Positions 16,341-26,900 of a stretch of DNA of 64,000 nucleotides are shown here, piece after piece. The notes below the pieces were generated by a model, which did no database searches, was not told the origin of the DNA, and was given only the letters and a program-made list of their open reading frames with translations. The DNA comes from Terriglobus roseus DSM 18391. GTDB lineage: Bacteria > Acidobacteriota > Terriglobia > Terriglobales > Acidobacteriaceae. Location: assembly GCF_000265425.1 (NCBI RefSeq), contig NC_018014.1:4898001-4962000 (forward strand), written 5' to 3'. Each line of letters begins with the position of its first letter. Within the stretch, counting starts at the first letter, position 1. The position numbers and the translations under genes are program-made.

Positions 16341-16754
16341 TCAATATTCCTGCGATGCGATGAAGGTCGATGCGTTGCCGTCCGCAGGGTTCACGAAATG
16401 CACGTCATCCGGCGGGCGGCGCGGCGTGTCGATGGCGAGAAAGACAAACGGATGTTCGAGAATTTCAGGTGTTCCGTGGACGACGCGGACCTTGAAGTGG
16501 ATAAGGTCGCCGGGCCCCACCTCGCGCACGGCGTCCTCAATCTGGATCCGGCCGCGGCCCTGCAACACGTACAGATACTCGTCGCAGGCGGTATGGAAGT
16601 GCAGCGGCGCCGGGCGGTAGACCCGGAAGATGCGGCAGCTGGCGGCGGCTTCGTCCGTCAGTCGAATGTCGCGCAGCATGGTCTCTGCGGTGGCTGGCAG
16701 CGTGGCGGCGAGTGCGGCGATGTCGAAAAACTGGCCCTGGCTCATGCGTTCCAT
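16341..16754 (-). CDS. Cupin-domain protein
   Basis: A 137-residue single-domain cupin. The metal site is readable: HFHTACDEYLYVLQG gives the two histidines and the glutamate of motif 1, and PGDLIHFKVRVVHG gives motif 2 with its histidine. Small cupins of this type act as sugar isomerases, dioxygenases or metabolite sensors; the substrate cannot be inferred. It is divergent from the ROK regulator gene, with an 84-base shared promoter region, and may therefore be a target of that regulator. The start is ATG 16754; ATG 16745 (MSQGQF) is an equally plausible start three residues later. Confidence 0.85.
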   Translation of the reverse strand: MERMSQGQFFDIAALAATLPATAETMLRDIRLTDEAAASCRIFRVYRPAPLHFHTACDEYLYVLQGRGRIQIEDAVREVGPGDLIHFKVRVVHGTPEILEHPFVFLAIDTPRRPPDDVHFVNPADGNASTFIASQEY

Positions 16755-16838
16755 GATGCACTGGCGGACGCATCTGCGGAATTAGCACAAGAAATCTCTG
16801 GACTTTGTGAATGTTCCTTATAAACTCGGTCTCACACG

Positions 16839-18086
16839 ATGCCTACTCCCCTGCTGACCCAGAGCACGCCTGCTTCCGGCGAGCCGCCCGCACCCGAGGC
16901 GGCCCGGCCGACTCATCTGCGTGAGGCAAACTGCCGCGCGTTGCTGCGTCTGCTGCGCAAGAGCAGTCCCTGCTCCAAGGCAGATCTGGTTCGAAGCTCG
17001 GGACTTTCTGCGCCGACGGTCGCGGCTGCCATCGCTCAGCTTGCGGAATGCGGCCTGGTCGAGCCGATCGGTGAAGGCAAGTCTTCGGGCGGACGGCCGC
17101 CGGATCTGCTGCAGTTCAACGCCTCGCACGCGTATGTTGCGGGTGCAGACATTGGCGGAACCTACTTGCGCATGATGCTGGCGGACCTGCACGGCCAGAC
17201 CGTCGCAACGTGGGAGGCACGCCTGGGCGCAGGCCGCAAGACTCCCAGTGCTGTGGTTTCGCTCTTGCGTGAAGGCCTGAAAGCGATGGCGGAGAGCGCA
17301 AACGCCGTCGGCCGCGTGCGTCACATCACCGTTGGTGCGCCGGGCATCACCGATGTCCGCAATGGTGTGGTGAAGGCCGCGCCCAATCTGCAGGACTGGA
17401 ACGACGTCCCCCTGCAGTCCCTGCTTGAGAGTGGCCTGGGTATTGACGCGACCGTGGAGAACGATGTGAACCTGGCCGCCGTGGGCGAGCGTGCGCGCGG
17501 CATTGCGCATGATGCCCGCGACTTTGTTTTTATCGCCATGGGAACGGGTGTGGGTGCAGGGATCTATGTGGAGGGCTCACTGCACCATGGAGCAACATGG
17601 TCCGCGGGCGAGATCGGGTATCTGCCCGTTGCCGGCATGCCTCGCGAGACGATGCGGCTGGAGCAGACCGGTCAACTGGAGCGGGTGATCGGTGGTGCCG
17701 GCATTGAAGATGCCTGGAGCGAGGCGCTGCAGCGCGAAGGGATCATCGAGGGACCGCTGCCGAAGCTGCGCGCGTCACAGATCTTCGACCTGGCGGGCGA
17801 GCCGACAGCGGACAGCCATCAACTCGCGATGGAGATCGTCGGCACGACGGCACGCATTCTTGCGGATGCCATCGGCATCCTGGGGCTACTGTATGACCCA
17901 AAGCTGGTGGTGCTGGGCGGCGGTGTCGGGTCGCACGGGGTGCTGCGCGCGACAACCGAAATATTTCTGCAGGAGAACGAGCTTGCGCAGCCGCTGCTGC
18001 GAACCTCAAGCCTGGGCAAGCAGGCCCAGTTGTTCGGCGCGATTTCATTGTCACTGGCGGCCATCGAGGCCGGCCTTCTCTGTTGA
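16839..18086 (+). CDS. ROK-family transcriptional regulator (NagC/XylR-like)
   Basis: A 415-residue protein: an N-terminal winged helix (about 28-85, with the recognition segment SKADLVRSSGLSAPTVAAAI and the wing GGRPPDLL), then a ROK sugar-kinase-like domain with ADIGGTYLR (phosphate loop), GAPGITD, the NDVNLAA segment and GTGVGAGIYVEG. These proteins bind an operator and release it when a sugar or sugar phosphate binds. The ROK zinc signature (CxCGxxGCxE) is missing: the region after GEIGYLPV has no cysteines. The domain may thus sense ligand without the structural zinc. It directly precedes the receptor gene at 18212 (125 bases) and is divergent from the cupin, so both are likely targets. 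Confidence 0.9.
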   Translation: MPTPLLTQSTPASGEPPAPEAARPTHLREANCRALLRLLRKSSPCSKADLVRSSGLSAPTVAAAIAQLAECGLVEPIGEGKSSGGRPPDLLQFNASHAYVAGADIGGTYLRMMLADLHGQTVATWEARLGAGRKTPSAVVSLLREGLKAMAESANAVGRVRHITVGAPGITDVRNGVVKAAPNLQDWNDVPLQSLLESGLGIDATVENDVNLAAVGERARGIAHDARDFVFIAMGTGVGAGIYVEGSLHHGATWSAGEIGYLPVAGMPRETMRLEQTGQLERVIGGAGIEDAWSEALQREGIIEGPLPKLRASQIFDLAGEPTADSHQLAMEIVGTTARILADAIGILGLLYDPKLVVLGGGVGSHGVLRATTEIFLQENELAQPLLRTSSLGKQAQLFGAISLSLAAIEAGLLC

Positions 18087-18211
18087 TGCCCCACGGTACC
18101 AAGACGGCAGACGGCAAGAGCGAGCGGGGCGACACGATCCCAAGGTAAGACAGCCAGCCGTCGCCATATGAAGTGACTTTTACAAGTACTCAATACATTC
18201 GGAGGCAGTTG

Positions 18212-21097
18212 ATGTCGAGAATCTCCCGCACGGTGGTTACTTCCGCGTTGATGCTGTCGGCTCTTCCCGCGGCATTGGCTCAACAGTCTGTCAACGGCAC
18301 CATCCGTGGCCGCGCGCTGGATCCCAGCGGCGCCGCCATTCCTAACGCAACGGTCACTGTCACGAACCCTGCCGTCGGCTTTACGAAGACGGTAACGACT
18401 GGCGGCAACGGGCTCTACGTGCTTCCTAATCTGCCACTGGGCGAATACACCGTTCAATTTGTGGCGCCAAGCTTTTCCACCCTGACGGTGAAGAGCGTTG
18501 TCTTGAATGCCGGATCAGAAGCCTCTATCGATGGCGAGATGGTGCTGGGTGAAGTTGGATCATCGGTAAGCGTGGTTGCGGACAATGTCAGCATCGATCC
18601 CACCAATCTGAATATTCAACGCACACTGGACTCGCGCGAAGTCGAGAACCTGCCGCTGACATCGCGCAATCCTTATAACTTCATCATCTTCCAGCCGGGC
18701 GTGTCGGGCCACCCGAATGCCGAGCTTGGTATTCCTCGCACCATCAATACAAACGGTCTGCTGGACCGCATTAACTACCAGATGGACGGCATGCTCAATA
18801 CGGAGTCGGATCGTATCGGTCTGCGCTTCTTTCCGGTCGGCACCATTTTCGTGAAGGAAGTGCAGGAGGTCGCGAATTCCTTCGCGCCTGAGTATGGATG
18901 GACGACGGGTAATGTTTACAACGTCATCTCAAACAACGGCACCAACGCGTATCACGGCATGTTCCAGTTTGTGCAGCGCTGGGTGGACGCGACAGCGTAT
19001 CCGCTGCTGAGCACCACGGGGTCTGCGAAGCCGAATCTTGAACTGCGTGACTATTCCGGCAACCTGGGCGGACGCATCATCAAGGACAAGCTGTTCTTCT
19101 TCGGATCGTACGAGCAGGTGAAGCGCGGCAGCCCGTCGCCCGTCACCGTCTCCCAGGCGAACATTAATGCGCTCGGCATTCCAGCAGAACAGCTGCAGGC
19201 GGCGCCCGGACTACTCAACGGTAAGTTCGCCCTTGGACGTCTTGACTGGACCATCAACAAGAAGAACCAGGCGATGATCCGCTACAACTACTTCGTCAAC
19301 GACTTCCCATACAACACGCAGGTCGGCGGTATCAATCTGCGGTCGACGGGTGCAAACTTCAAGGATCGCGCGCATGTCTTCGGCGGCCAGTTGATCACAA
19401 CCGTGAGCGACCATCTGCTGAATGAGTTCCGTATCTCGCTTCCGTTGCGTTCGAGTGTCACATCGGCAGCGACTCCCACCAATGCTCCCACAGTTACGAT
19501 TACAAACGTCGTTACGATGGGTGCGTCGTCCTCTGGTGGAACCACTTATTATGAGCACTCGCCCAATGGATCCGAGAACATTTCTTATACTCGCGGAGCT
19601 CATTCCTTGAAGGCAGGCTTCACTCTTGCGGCGCTTCAGCAGCGGCAGCGTTTGGCAAGCTTCAACACCTACACATTCGCCTCGATCGCTGCATATCAGC
19701 AAGCAGTGAGCGGAGTAAATCCGCGGTCCTATAACCAATTCAGTTCGCAGACCGACACGACGGGCATCGGGTATGCGTCGCTCTTCTACGGTGGCTACGC
19801 GCAGGATACCTGGCAGGTAGCGCCGCGATTGGTCGTTGTGGGTGGGTTGCGGTATGACCGCTTCCAGTCGCCCAATGCGAACCCGAACGCGCCGGTTGCG
19901 GACTCCCGCACGTTCCGCGTGCCGGCCGGTAACTTCGCTCCCCGTCTCGGCTTCTCGTTCAAGGCGACAGACAAGACTGTCTTCAAGGCATCGGCCGGTA
20001 TCTTCTATCAGCAGACGCCGACTAACCTTTGGTTTAATGCCCTCAACTCCGACGGCTCCAACCGCATCAACAGCTACACCTTCCAGCCCACGCAGACGGG
20101 TGCTCCGGCCTACCCGAACATCCCGAGCGCAACCGGCGTCGTGGCAGCGCAGAACGTGCTGACCGTCTCACCGAAGATCAAGAACGAGTACACGTGGAAC
20201 TTCAACACGCAGCTCACGCAGCAGCTCGGTTCGCGCAGTTCGTTCACCGTGGGCTACATCCTTTCCAATGGCCGCAACCTGATGTACCTGCACAACATCA
20301 ACCTCCAGAACCCAGTGGGTTCGCTGGCAGATGGACGGCCGGTATTTAACCCGAACCTGGCGTCTACAAAAATCGACACGCGCTTCAACCAGATCAATCG
20401 CGTGGAGTCCGGTGCGAACAGCAGCTTCAACGCGTTGGTGCTGAACTACTCGATGTCGCCGATCCACGGACTGCAGTTCAACGCGAACTACACCTGGTCC
20501 CACACGATCACGGACGCTCCGGAGGTCAACACCTTCGAGCAGAACACCACGGTTATGGACACCACTAACTACCGCCGCGACCGTGGCAACTCACTCGTTA
20601 ATCGTCCGAGCGCTTTCAACATGACCGCAGTGCTTGAGCCGACCTTCCACTATGGCAATGGCTTCCTGAACACCGTTGCCAACGGCAATCGCTTTGCGAT
20701 CCTGGCGAATCTGTCTTCGGGAGACCAGGCTAACCTAACCACATCTACCGGGACACTGAACGGCGATTCGTTTGCCGCCAGCGTTCAGCGCCCGGCCTTT
20801 GTCGGTCGCAATACGTTCCGTTCGCCGAACATCTACCAGTTCGACGCGCGCTACACCCGGACCTTTGGCAAGTACTGGGATCGTCTGGAGCCGTCGTTCC
20901 TGCTGGAGGCGAACAACGTCTTCAATCACCGGAACATCACCGGGCTGACAGTGACCCAGGCGACCACGCCATACAACTTCACGCTTTCACCAGCCGCCAA
21001 CGCCAACGCCGGAGTCGCGACGGGTGCGATCACCACCGTTCCTAGCACGGTGCTGGAAGCACGTATTGTGCAGTGGGGCTTTGCAGTCCGCTTCTAA
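18212..21097 (+). CDS. Oar-like TonB-dependent outer-membrane receptor
   Basis: A 961-residue outer-membrane protein. A signal peptide (MSRISRTVVTSALMLSALPA...) is followed by a carboxypeptidase-regulatory-like domain (NGTIRGRALDPSGAAIPNATVTV), a plug region (SREVENLPLTSRNPYNF...), and a long C-terminal barrel of alternating aromatic strands ending in VQWGFAVRF with a terminal phenylalanine. It belongs to the Oar-like family expanded in Acidobacteria, thought to import large substrates, often carbohydrates, using TonB energy. ATG 18212 is preceded by GGAGG at 18201-18205. An upstream TTG-initiated frame from 18173 has no ribosome site. The ROK gene upstream suggests sugar control. Confidence 0.92.
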   Translation: MSRISRTVVTSALMLSALPAALAQQSVNGTIRGRALDPSGAAIPNATVTVTNPAVGFTKTVTTGGNGLYVLPNLPLGEYTVQFVAPSFSTLTVKSVVLNAGSEASIDGEMVLGEVGSSVSVVADNVSIDPTNLNIQRTLDSREVENLPLTSRNPYNFIIFQPGVSGHPNAELGIPRTINTNGLLDRINYQMDGMLNTESDRIGLRFFPVGTIFVKEVQEVANSFAPEYGWTTGNVYNVISNNGTNAYHGMFQFVQRWVDATAYPLLSTTGSAKPNLELRDYSGNLGGRIIKDKLFFFGSYEQVKRGSPSPVTVSQANINALGIPAEQLQAAPGLLNGKFALGRLDWTINKKNQAMIRYNYFVNDFPYNTQVGGINLRSTGANFKDRAHVFGGQLITTVSDHLLNEFRISLPLRSSVTSAATPTNAPTVTITNVVTMGASSSGGTTYYEHSPNGSENISYTRGAHSLKAGFTLAALQQRQRLASFNTYTFASIAAYQQAVSGVNPRSYNQFSSQTDTTGIGYASLFYGGYAQDTWQVAPRLVVVGGLRYDRFQSPNANPNAPVADSRTFRVPAGNFAPRLGFSFKATDKTVFKASAGIFYQQTPTNLWFNALNSDGSNRINSYTFQPTQTGAPAYPNIPSATGVVAAQNVLTVSPKIKNEYTWNFNTQLTQQLGSRSSFTVGYILSNGRNLMYLHNINLQNPVGSLADGRPVFNPNLASTKIDTRFNQINRVESGANSSFNALVLNYSMSPIHGLQFNANYTWSHTITDAPEVNTFEQNTTVMDTTNYRRDRGNSLVNRPSAFNMTAVLEPTFHYGNGFLNTVANGNRFAILANLSSGDQANLTTSTGTLNGDSFAASVQRPAFVGRNTFRSPNIYQFDARYTRTFGKYWDRLEPSFLLEANNVFNHRNITGLTVTQATTPYNFTLSPAANANAGVATGAITTVPSTVLEARIVQWGFAVRF

Positions 21098-21104
21098 CGG
21101 AAAC

Positions 21105-21141
21105 GCAACCGGGGACGGCACATGTGGCCGTCCCCGGTTGC
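21105..21141 (+). terminator. Strong terminator after the first receptor gene
   Basis: A perfect 15-bp stem (21105-21119 with 21127-21141; arms start GCAACCGGGG and GCCGTCCCCG) with a 7-base loop ACATGTG, followed by TGTTTT. It lies 7 bases beyond the receptor stop and separates it from the lyase gene. Any lyase start upstream of 21141 would be inside this stem. Confidence 0.85.
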
Positions 21142-21172
21142 TGTTTTGAGTTATCACTCCTTGGAGAAATGC

Positions 21173-22675
21173 GTGCGATCGAACGACAAAGCCGGCAACC
21201 ACGAATACGCGGCGACCGGATCGAAGTTTCCGGCAGATGTTTATCGCGACACCGTGCTCGCACACGTCTTCGCCGATGCGCAGCGCCTCTTCCTTCCGTC
21301 ACTCATTGAATGCGATCTGGCGCATGTGCTGATGCTGGCGAAGCAGGGCATCTTGTCGCAGGACAGTGCATCGGCATGTCTTCGCGCGATCCTTTCGCTT
21401 GACCTTGATGCCATTCGATCCGTGCCTTATGACGGCTCTGTCGAAGACCTCTTTTTCTACGTTGAGCAGAAGCTTGCGGAGGCTGCAGGCGCGGACAACG
21501 CCGGCCGCATCCACACAGCGCGTTCGCGTAACGATCTCGATCTGACGATGTACCGCATGACGCTGCGGCAGCGCCTGCTGGATCTGCTTGGCAGCGCGAT
21601 AACTTTGCGCCGCACCCTGCTGGAGATTGCAACAAGGTACAGCGAGGCAATCATGCCCGCCTATACGCACAACCAGCCTGCGCAGCCCACGACGCTGGGT
21701 CACTTCCTGATGGCTTACATCGAGGTGATGGAGCGCGATGCAGAGCGCATCATCGGCTGCTATGCGCGTGTGAATCGCTCACCGTTGGGTGCGTGCGCGA
21801 TTACAACGACTGGCTTCCCCATTGACCGCGCCATGACAGCAGAGGCGCTAGGTTTCCGAGGCCTTGTTACTAATTCCTACGGTGCGATTGCTTCCGTCGA
21901 CTACGTCGCCGAGGCATGCGGTGTGGTTGCTGCAGCGATGTTATCCATGGGCCGCTTCGCGCAGGAGATGCTGTTGTGGTCTACCGCAGAGTTTGGCTAC
22001 CTGCGGCTGTCAGAGGGCTACGTGCAGATCAGCAGCATCATGCCACAGAAGCGCAACCCTGTGCCGTTGGAGCACACGCGCATCCTTGCATCGCGTGCGT
22101 TGACTGAGGCGCAATCTGTTCTCGGATCGTTGCACAATACCCCCTTCACCGATATGAATGACGGCGAAGATTCCCTGCAGCCGTTAGTCGCGCTTGCCTT
22201 TGCCGACGCAGTGCGATCGACCACGCTACTGGCCGGCGCGTTGTCCGAGGCGACCTTTAATGTTCAACGGATGCGCGAGCGGGCCGGTACAAGCTTTCTC
22301 ACGGTAACGGAACTGGCGGATACGCTGGTGCGATCGACCGGTATGTCTTTCCATGATGCACATAGCATCGTCTCGCTCGCCGTCCGGGACGCAGCCTCCG
22401 ACGACAACGAAGCACTTGCGAAGGACGTGCATCGGCAACTGCTCGCAGGTGGCTTCGATGTCCCGTTTGAAACGATTCAAACCGCGTTACAGCCTGCACA
22501 CTTCATCGAGGTGCGAGGCATCGCGGGAGGTCCTGCGAAGTCTGCGCTTGATCCTGAGTTGCAACGCGCTGCAACTCAACTGCAGCGTGATCATGATTGG
22601 CTTCGTGCCGAACGTGAGTATCTGACTACGAAGCACCTGGACTTGTTGAAGGCCGCGCAGTCGCACCTGATCTAG
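21173..22675 (+). CDS. Argininosuccinate lyase-like protein
   Basis: A 500-residue member of the fumarase/aspartase superfamily. It has HTARSRNDLDL (the argininosuccinate lyase block), YTHNQPAQPTTLGH with its catalytic histidine, NRSPLGA, and the signature loop ISSIMPQKRNP with the catalytic serine. This is the pattern of ArgH, which releases fumarate and arginine. The N-terminal KAGNHEYAATGSKFP and the QKRNP variant of QKKNP show divergence. It lies among receptor and carbohydrate genes, without argG or other arginine genes, so a catabolic role on a related substrate is possible. I choose GTG 21173, with GGAG 6 bases before it; an earlier ATG at 21122 lies in the preceding terminator. Confidence 0.84.
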   Translation: MRSNDKAGNHEYAATGSKFPADVYRDTVLAHVFADAQRLFLPSLIECDLAHVLMLAKQGILSQDSASACLRAILSLDLDAIRSVPYDGSVEDLFFYVEQKLAEAAGADNAGRIHTARSRNDLDLTMYRMTLRQRLLDLLGSAITLRRTLLEIATRYSEAIMPAYTHNQPAQPTTLGHFLMAYIEVMERDAERIIGCYARVNRSPLGACAITTTGFPIDRAMTAEALGFRGLVTNSYGAIASVDYVAEACGVVAAAMLSMGRFAQEMLLWSTAEFGYLRLSEGYVQISSIMPQKRNPVPLEHTRILASRALTEAQSVLGSLHNTPFTDMNDGEDSLQPLVALAFADAVRSTTLLAGALSEATFNVQRMRERAGTSFLTVTELADTLVRSTGMSFHDAHSIVSLAVRDAASDDNEALAKDVHRQLLAGGFDVPFETIQTALQPAHFIEVRGIAGGPAKSALDPELQRAATQLQRDHDWLRAEREYLTTKHLDLLKAAQSHLI

Positions 22676-22690
22676 CGACTGCGCGTGACC

Positions 22691-23569
22691 CTACGAGATC
22701 GGGTGTGGTCGCGGCGTGTACTGTGTCAGCCCCATTGACCACTTCAATGCTTCCAGGTACATCGTCTGTACCTCTGGCTTATCCCACGCTGCAACGGGGT
22801 GACCGAAGGTGGAGTAGAAGACATTGCCCTTGCCATACTGCTTTACCCAGGCAACGGGAAAGTCTCCGTCGGTGCGATGCAGGTCCTTCACCTTCATGTC
22901 GAGCTTTGACGCATCAAGCCGTGCCAGCACATCGACGTCCTTACGGGAGTAAGGCTTATCGGTCGCGACGTAGATTTCGTCCTGGATATAAAACTCCCTC
23001 GGAAACTGCTTGAAGCCCGGGAAGGTCGGCTGCTCAACGATGACGGGAGCCTTGAAGACACCCCACGGGTGGTTATCGAAGTAAGCGCCAAGCATCTGAC
23101 CATACTCCGGCCATGAGAAGAACGCATCAATGGCGGAGTGCGCGCCGACGAAGCCCTTGCCGTCATCGTGGATAAATGACAGCAGGTCACGCTTCTGGTC
23201 ATCGCGCAGCTCCTCTTCGCCCAGGCCATAGAAGAAGATCGCGTCGAAATCGTTGAGGTTCTTCGCATTCGATCGGCGCTCGCCTCCGGGGCCGTACTTG
23301 CCTATTCCGTATACGGGGGACTTGGTGATCAGTTGGGTGTCCGTCCGGATATAAGTCTCAAAGAGGCCGGTCGAGGTACCAAGGCGCTCAATAGTGGCCA
23401 GTGCATGCGATACCGAATCATGCTGATAGGCCGTATGAACATCGCCGATCGCGAGTACTCGGCGAGGTCTTGGCGCTGTCTGCGCAAGCGCGGCCTGCGG
23501 CGCCACCGCGGCAGCGGCAGTAACAACGCTCAGACTCTTCAGAAAACTGCGTCGCGTGCGTGCTTCCAT
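22691..23569 (-). CDS. ThuA-domain protein, Tat-exported
   Basis: A 292-residue protein beginning MEARTRRSFLKSLSVV, a twin-arginine signal. The rest matches the ThuA/trehalose-utilisation glutamine-amidotransferase-like fold: RVLAIGDVHTAYQHDS, a central FDAIFFYGLGEEEL, GKGFVGAHSAIDAFFSWPEYGQMLG, the DNHPWG turn and a C-terminal VAWVKQYGKGNVFYSTFGHP. The GAHSA position holds a histidine rather than a catalytic cysteine, as in other ThuA proteins, which are thought to bind or oxidise sugars. It converges on the lyase gene (15 bases between stop codons). ATG 23569 is preferred, having AGGGA 7 bases upstream; earlier in-frame ATGs at 23584 and 23599 are possible. Confidence 0.86.
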   Translation of the reverse strand: MEARTRRSFLKSLSVVTAAAAVAPQAALAQTAPRPRRVLAIGDVHTAYQHDSVSHALATIERLGTSTGLFETYIRTDTQLITKSPVYGIGKYGPGGERRSNAKNLNDFDAIFFYGLGEEELRDDQKRDLLSFIHDDGKGFVGAHSAIDAFFSWPEYGQMLGAYFDNHPWGVFKAPVIVEQPTFPGFKQFPREFYIQDEIYVATDKPYSRKDVDVLARLDASKLDMKVKDLHRTDGDFPVAWVKQYGKGNVFYSTFGHPVAAWDKPEVQTMYLEALKWSMGLTQYTPRPHPIS

Positions 23570-23998
23570 GCCGATATCCCTCATCCTTCTTCCACCCATC
23601 CTTTGTAAGCCGGCGTTTCTTTTGCTCTCACCAACCTTGAAAGCACCACCGGATTCTGTTCACAAACGAGCGCCCTGCCAATGGCCTCAGTAATCGTTAC
23701 AGCTGTGTAGACGCCGCGCGTGATCTTGGTTATAGTTCGTTCTATACACTAACTATCTTTCAGACGAAGACGATCTGGACGACGCATATCTGCCCTGCAC
23801 CGACACATCCTTTCTGTCGGTTCCGCGGCTTTCTTTGTCCGGGCATCCTGCCTGGCGCGTTCCTCTCTGCAGCAAAAGTCCCCCGTACCTGCACATCGCA
23901 GCATCGCAGCAAAATCAGTCAGCACTTCAAGAAGCTCTCTTTTCAGTCGCACCCAGCCTACTAAAGTATTCACTTTGTTTGAGCGAGGTTCCTGCACG
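23570..23998. other. 429-base divergent intergenic region
   Basis: This region lies between the ThuA gene (leftward) and the second receptor gene (rightward). No gene is supported. A possible operator is the inverted repeat ATAGTT (23732-23737) / AACTAT (23751-23756), with 13 bases between the arms. A weak -10-like TAAAGT lies at 23962-23967, about 32 bases before the receptor start codon. The rest is unremarkable. Confidence 0.45.
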
Positions 23999-26900
23999 AT
24001 GAAGATGCTCCGCCTTGTTGTCCCTGTCGTTCTCCTCTCAGCCGCGTCCGCGATGGCGCAACAGACTGGCCTGACCGGCAAAGTGACCGATGCCAGCGGT
24101 GCCGTAATTGCGGGCGCCACCGTGGATGTGAAGCAGGCTGGCGCCTCCACCTTTCACACCCGATCCAATGGGGACGGATCCTGGACTTTGCCCTCGCTGC
24201 CTGCTGGGGATTATCTGGTTACCGTTACCTCCTCTGGTTTCTCGACGATGGAGACGAAGATCAGCGTGCTGGTGGGCCAGACGCCCAGTGTGGACAGTGT
24301 ATTGCCCGCTGCGGGTGGTTCAACATCCGTGGTGGTAACGGCAGAGGCCGTGGCGATCGACACGACTTCTTCTGCAGTCGCAGGCAACATCACGCCGCAA
24401 GAAGTACAGGGCGTTCCGATCAACGGCCGCAACTATATGTCGCTGGCCACGCTGGTTCCCGGTGTTCGCATCAACGCGATTACGGCAGACGTTCCAGTCG
24501 GTTCGGCCTCCGAGTCGGGTAAGTTTCAGATCACGATGGACGGTCTTCAGGTCTCGCAGGATACGGCCGGTTCGTCCTTTGGACAGCCGCGATTCTCGCA
24601 GGATGCAATCGCACAGTTTCAGATCATCACCAATCGTTTTGACGCGACGCTCGGGCGCTCCGCCGGTGTGTATGTGAATTCGCAGTCGAAGAGCGGCACC
24701 AACACACTGCATGGCGGCCTCTTCGGATACTTCCGCAACGACGCGCTGAACGCTGCCGATCCAATCTCAAAAACCGTCCTACCCTTCAGCGATCAGCAGT
24801 TTGGCGGAACCCTGGGCGGCAAGATTAAAACAAACAAGCTCTGGTACTTCGGTTCGTACGAGGGGGAACGGCAGCCGTCTACTTCGACAAGCACACCTCT
24901 GACGACGAATACGGTATTTACAAATCCAGGCCTGCTCCGCCTGAATGAATACCTGGGACGCGGCGACTATCAGATCAACGACAAGAATCACATCCTGCTG
25001 CGAGGCGATGGCTTTACTTACAACAGTAACTATCTCGGCGTGACCGGCAGCGCCGATCCCTCCCGCGCGTATCAGGGAACGCGCACCAGCTATGGATTTA
25101 CGGCGGATTGGAACAGCAACATCTCCTCGTCGCTGGTGAATGACCTGCGCGTGGGTTACCACCACTTCGGCTGGCAGAACCTGCCCTTCTTCCTCAGCAT
25201 GGAACTGATTCTGCCGACTTCTACGATTGGTGGTCCCTATAACTATCCACAGATCTTCTCGCAGGACACACAACAGTATCGCGACGATATTTTCTGGTTG
25301 AAGGGTAAGCATTCGATCAAGGCCGGTGCGGAATACATCTACACAGCGCACGGCGGTTTCTTTCAACAGAACGTCCGTGGCCGCGTCTCCGCCTGCAGCA
25401 GCTCGAAGACGCTGGTTTCCACGCCAAATATCAATAGCGCGACGCAGACCAGTTACAACATCCTGTTCCCAACCGGCACGACAGACTTTGCGAACTGGAA
25501 TCTCTCGGCCATCAGTAACTACTGCAACACCGGCCTGACTTACATCCAGGGTTTCGGTAACTTCACCGTTGATGTGCCGCGTTCGATCCTTGGCATATGG
25601 CTGCAAGACGACTGGAAAGTCATGTCGCGGCTGACGCTCAATTTAGGTCTGCGCTTCGATGACGATCTCGGGGCCTTCACAGGCGGACCGAAGTTGAACA
25701 ATGGCTTGCTGGTACCGAAGGGCAATGACAACAACAACATCTCGCCACGTATCGGCTTTGCGTACGACGTCATGGGCGACGGTAAGACGTCAGTGCGCGG
25801 CGGCGCTGGCATCTACTTTGCGGATGTTTCGGCCAATCAAATCATCGATCAGCAGATCTTCAACGGCGTCTCCACCATTCAAGCTTCAGTTACAGGCACG
25901 AACGGTTCCGTCAATCTGGCGAACCCATTCGGCGGCGGTAATCCCGCAGCGAACCCCGCTGCCTACACCCAGGCAGTGCAGCCATTGGCGCAGGATGCCA
26001 AGGTCCCATACGCATTGCAGGCCTCCTTCGGAGTGCAGCGGGAACTGCCCGGCAGGATCATGATGAATGCCGACCTGGTGCATACGCGTACCTATCACGA
26101 CTGGGTTCGCGCGCAGGGCAATCTGCTGGTGGATCCTGCCAACCCGCAGCGCGCGCTAAATGCGAACGCTGCCATGACCGCCACCAATGTCGCTGCAGGC
26201 CTGAACTGCGGTAATGGTTCGGTCGCTCTGCAGACACCGACCGCATTCAGTGCCGCGACGAAACTGGTGTGCAACCAGGCCTTCACCAACGTCCAGCAGT
26301 TCTTCACGCCGGCGGGCGCTGGCTCTGTTTATGACGCGCTACAGCTTGGTCTTCACAAGTCCGTCGCGAAGTATTCTGCAGGCATCGCGTATACGTGGGG
26401 ACGCACAAAGAACTCGACCGAGGGACCGTTCTACTACCCGAACAAACCCTTCCTGAAAGACATCAAGAGTGAGTGGGCGAATGGCACCGACGACCAGCGA
26501 CATTCGCTGACCGTAAACGGCGAGTACAAGTTCCCGCTGGGACTTTCACTCTCTGGCCTGTATCGCTTTGGTTCGGGCCTGGCGTATGCCACTTCGACGG
26601 GCGGATCGAACTCGTTTGGATATGCCCCATCGTTCAATCGCACGCTAGCCAACGGTGCCATCCCAATCGCGGCTGGTACCACTTGCCCGACCGGCAGCAC
26701 GTGCTTTAGCACGTACGCACCGGTGAGTAAGTTCAAGCTGGATACGGGCATCGGTAACTACGTAATGGATCGCAACACCTTCCGCGGCATTGCTTATCAC
26801 CGTGCGGATGCCCGCCTGCAAGAGACATTCCCGATCCACGAACGCTATAAGGCAATCGTTGCGGTCGAGGCATTCAACCTATTCAATCACTCCAACTACA

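Noticed and set aside
18087-18211. ACTT-N4-AAGT in the leader of the first receptor gene as a ROK operator
   Set aside because: The arms are only four bases and such matches are expected by chance; reported only here.
23749-24150. Minus-strand frame of 133 codons in the receptor promoter region
   Set aside because: Half of it is antisense to the receptor's signal peptide region; no ribosome site or recognisable sequence.
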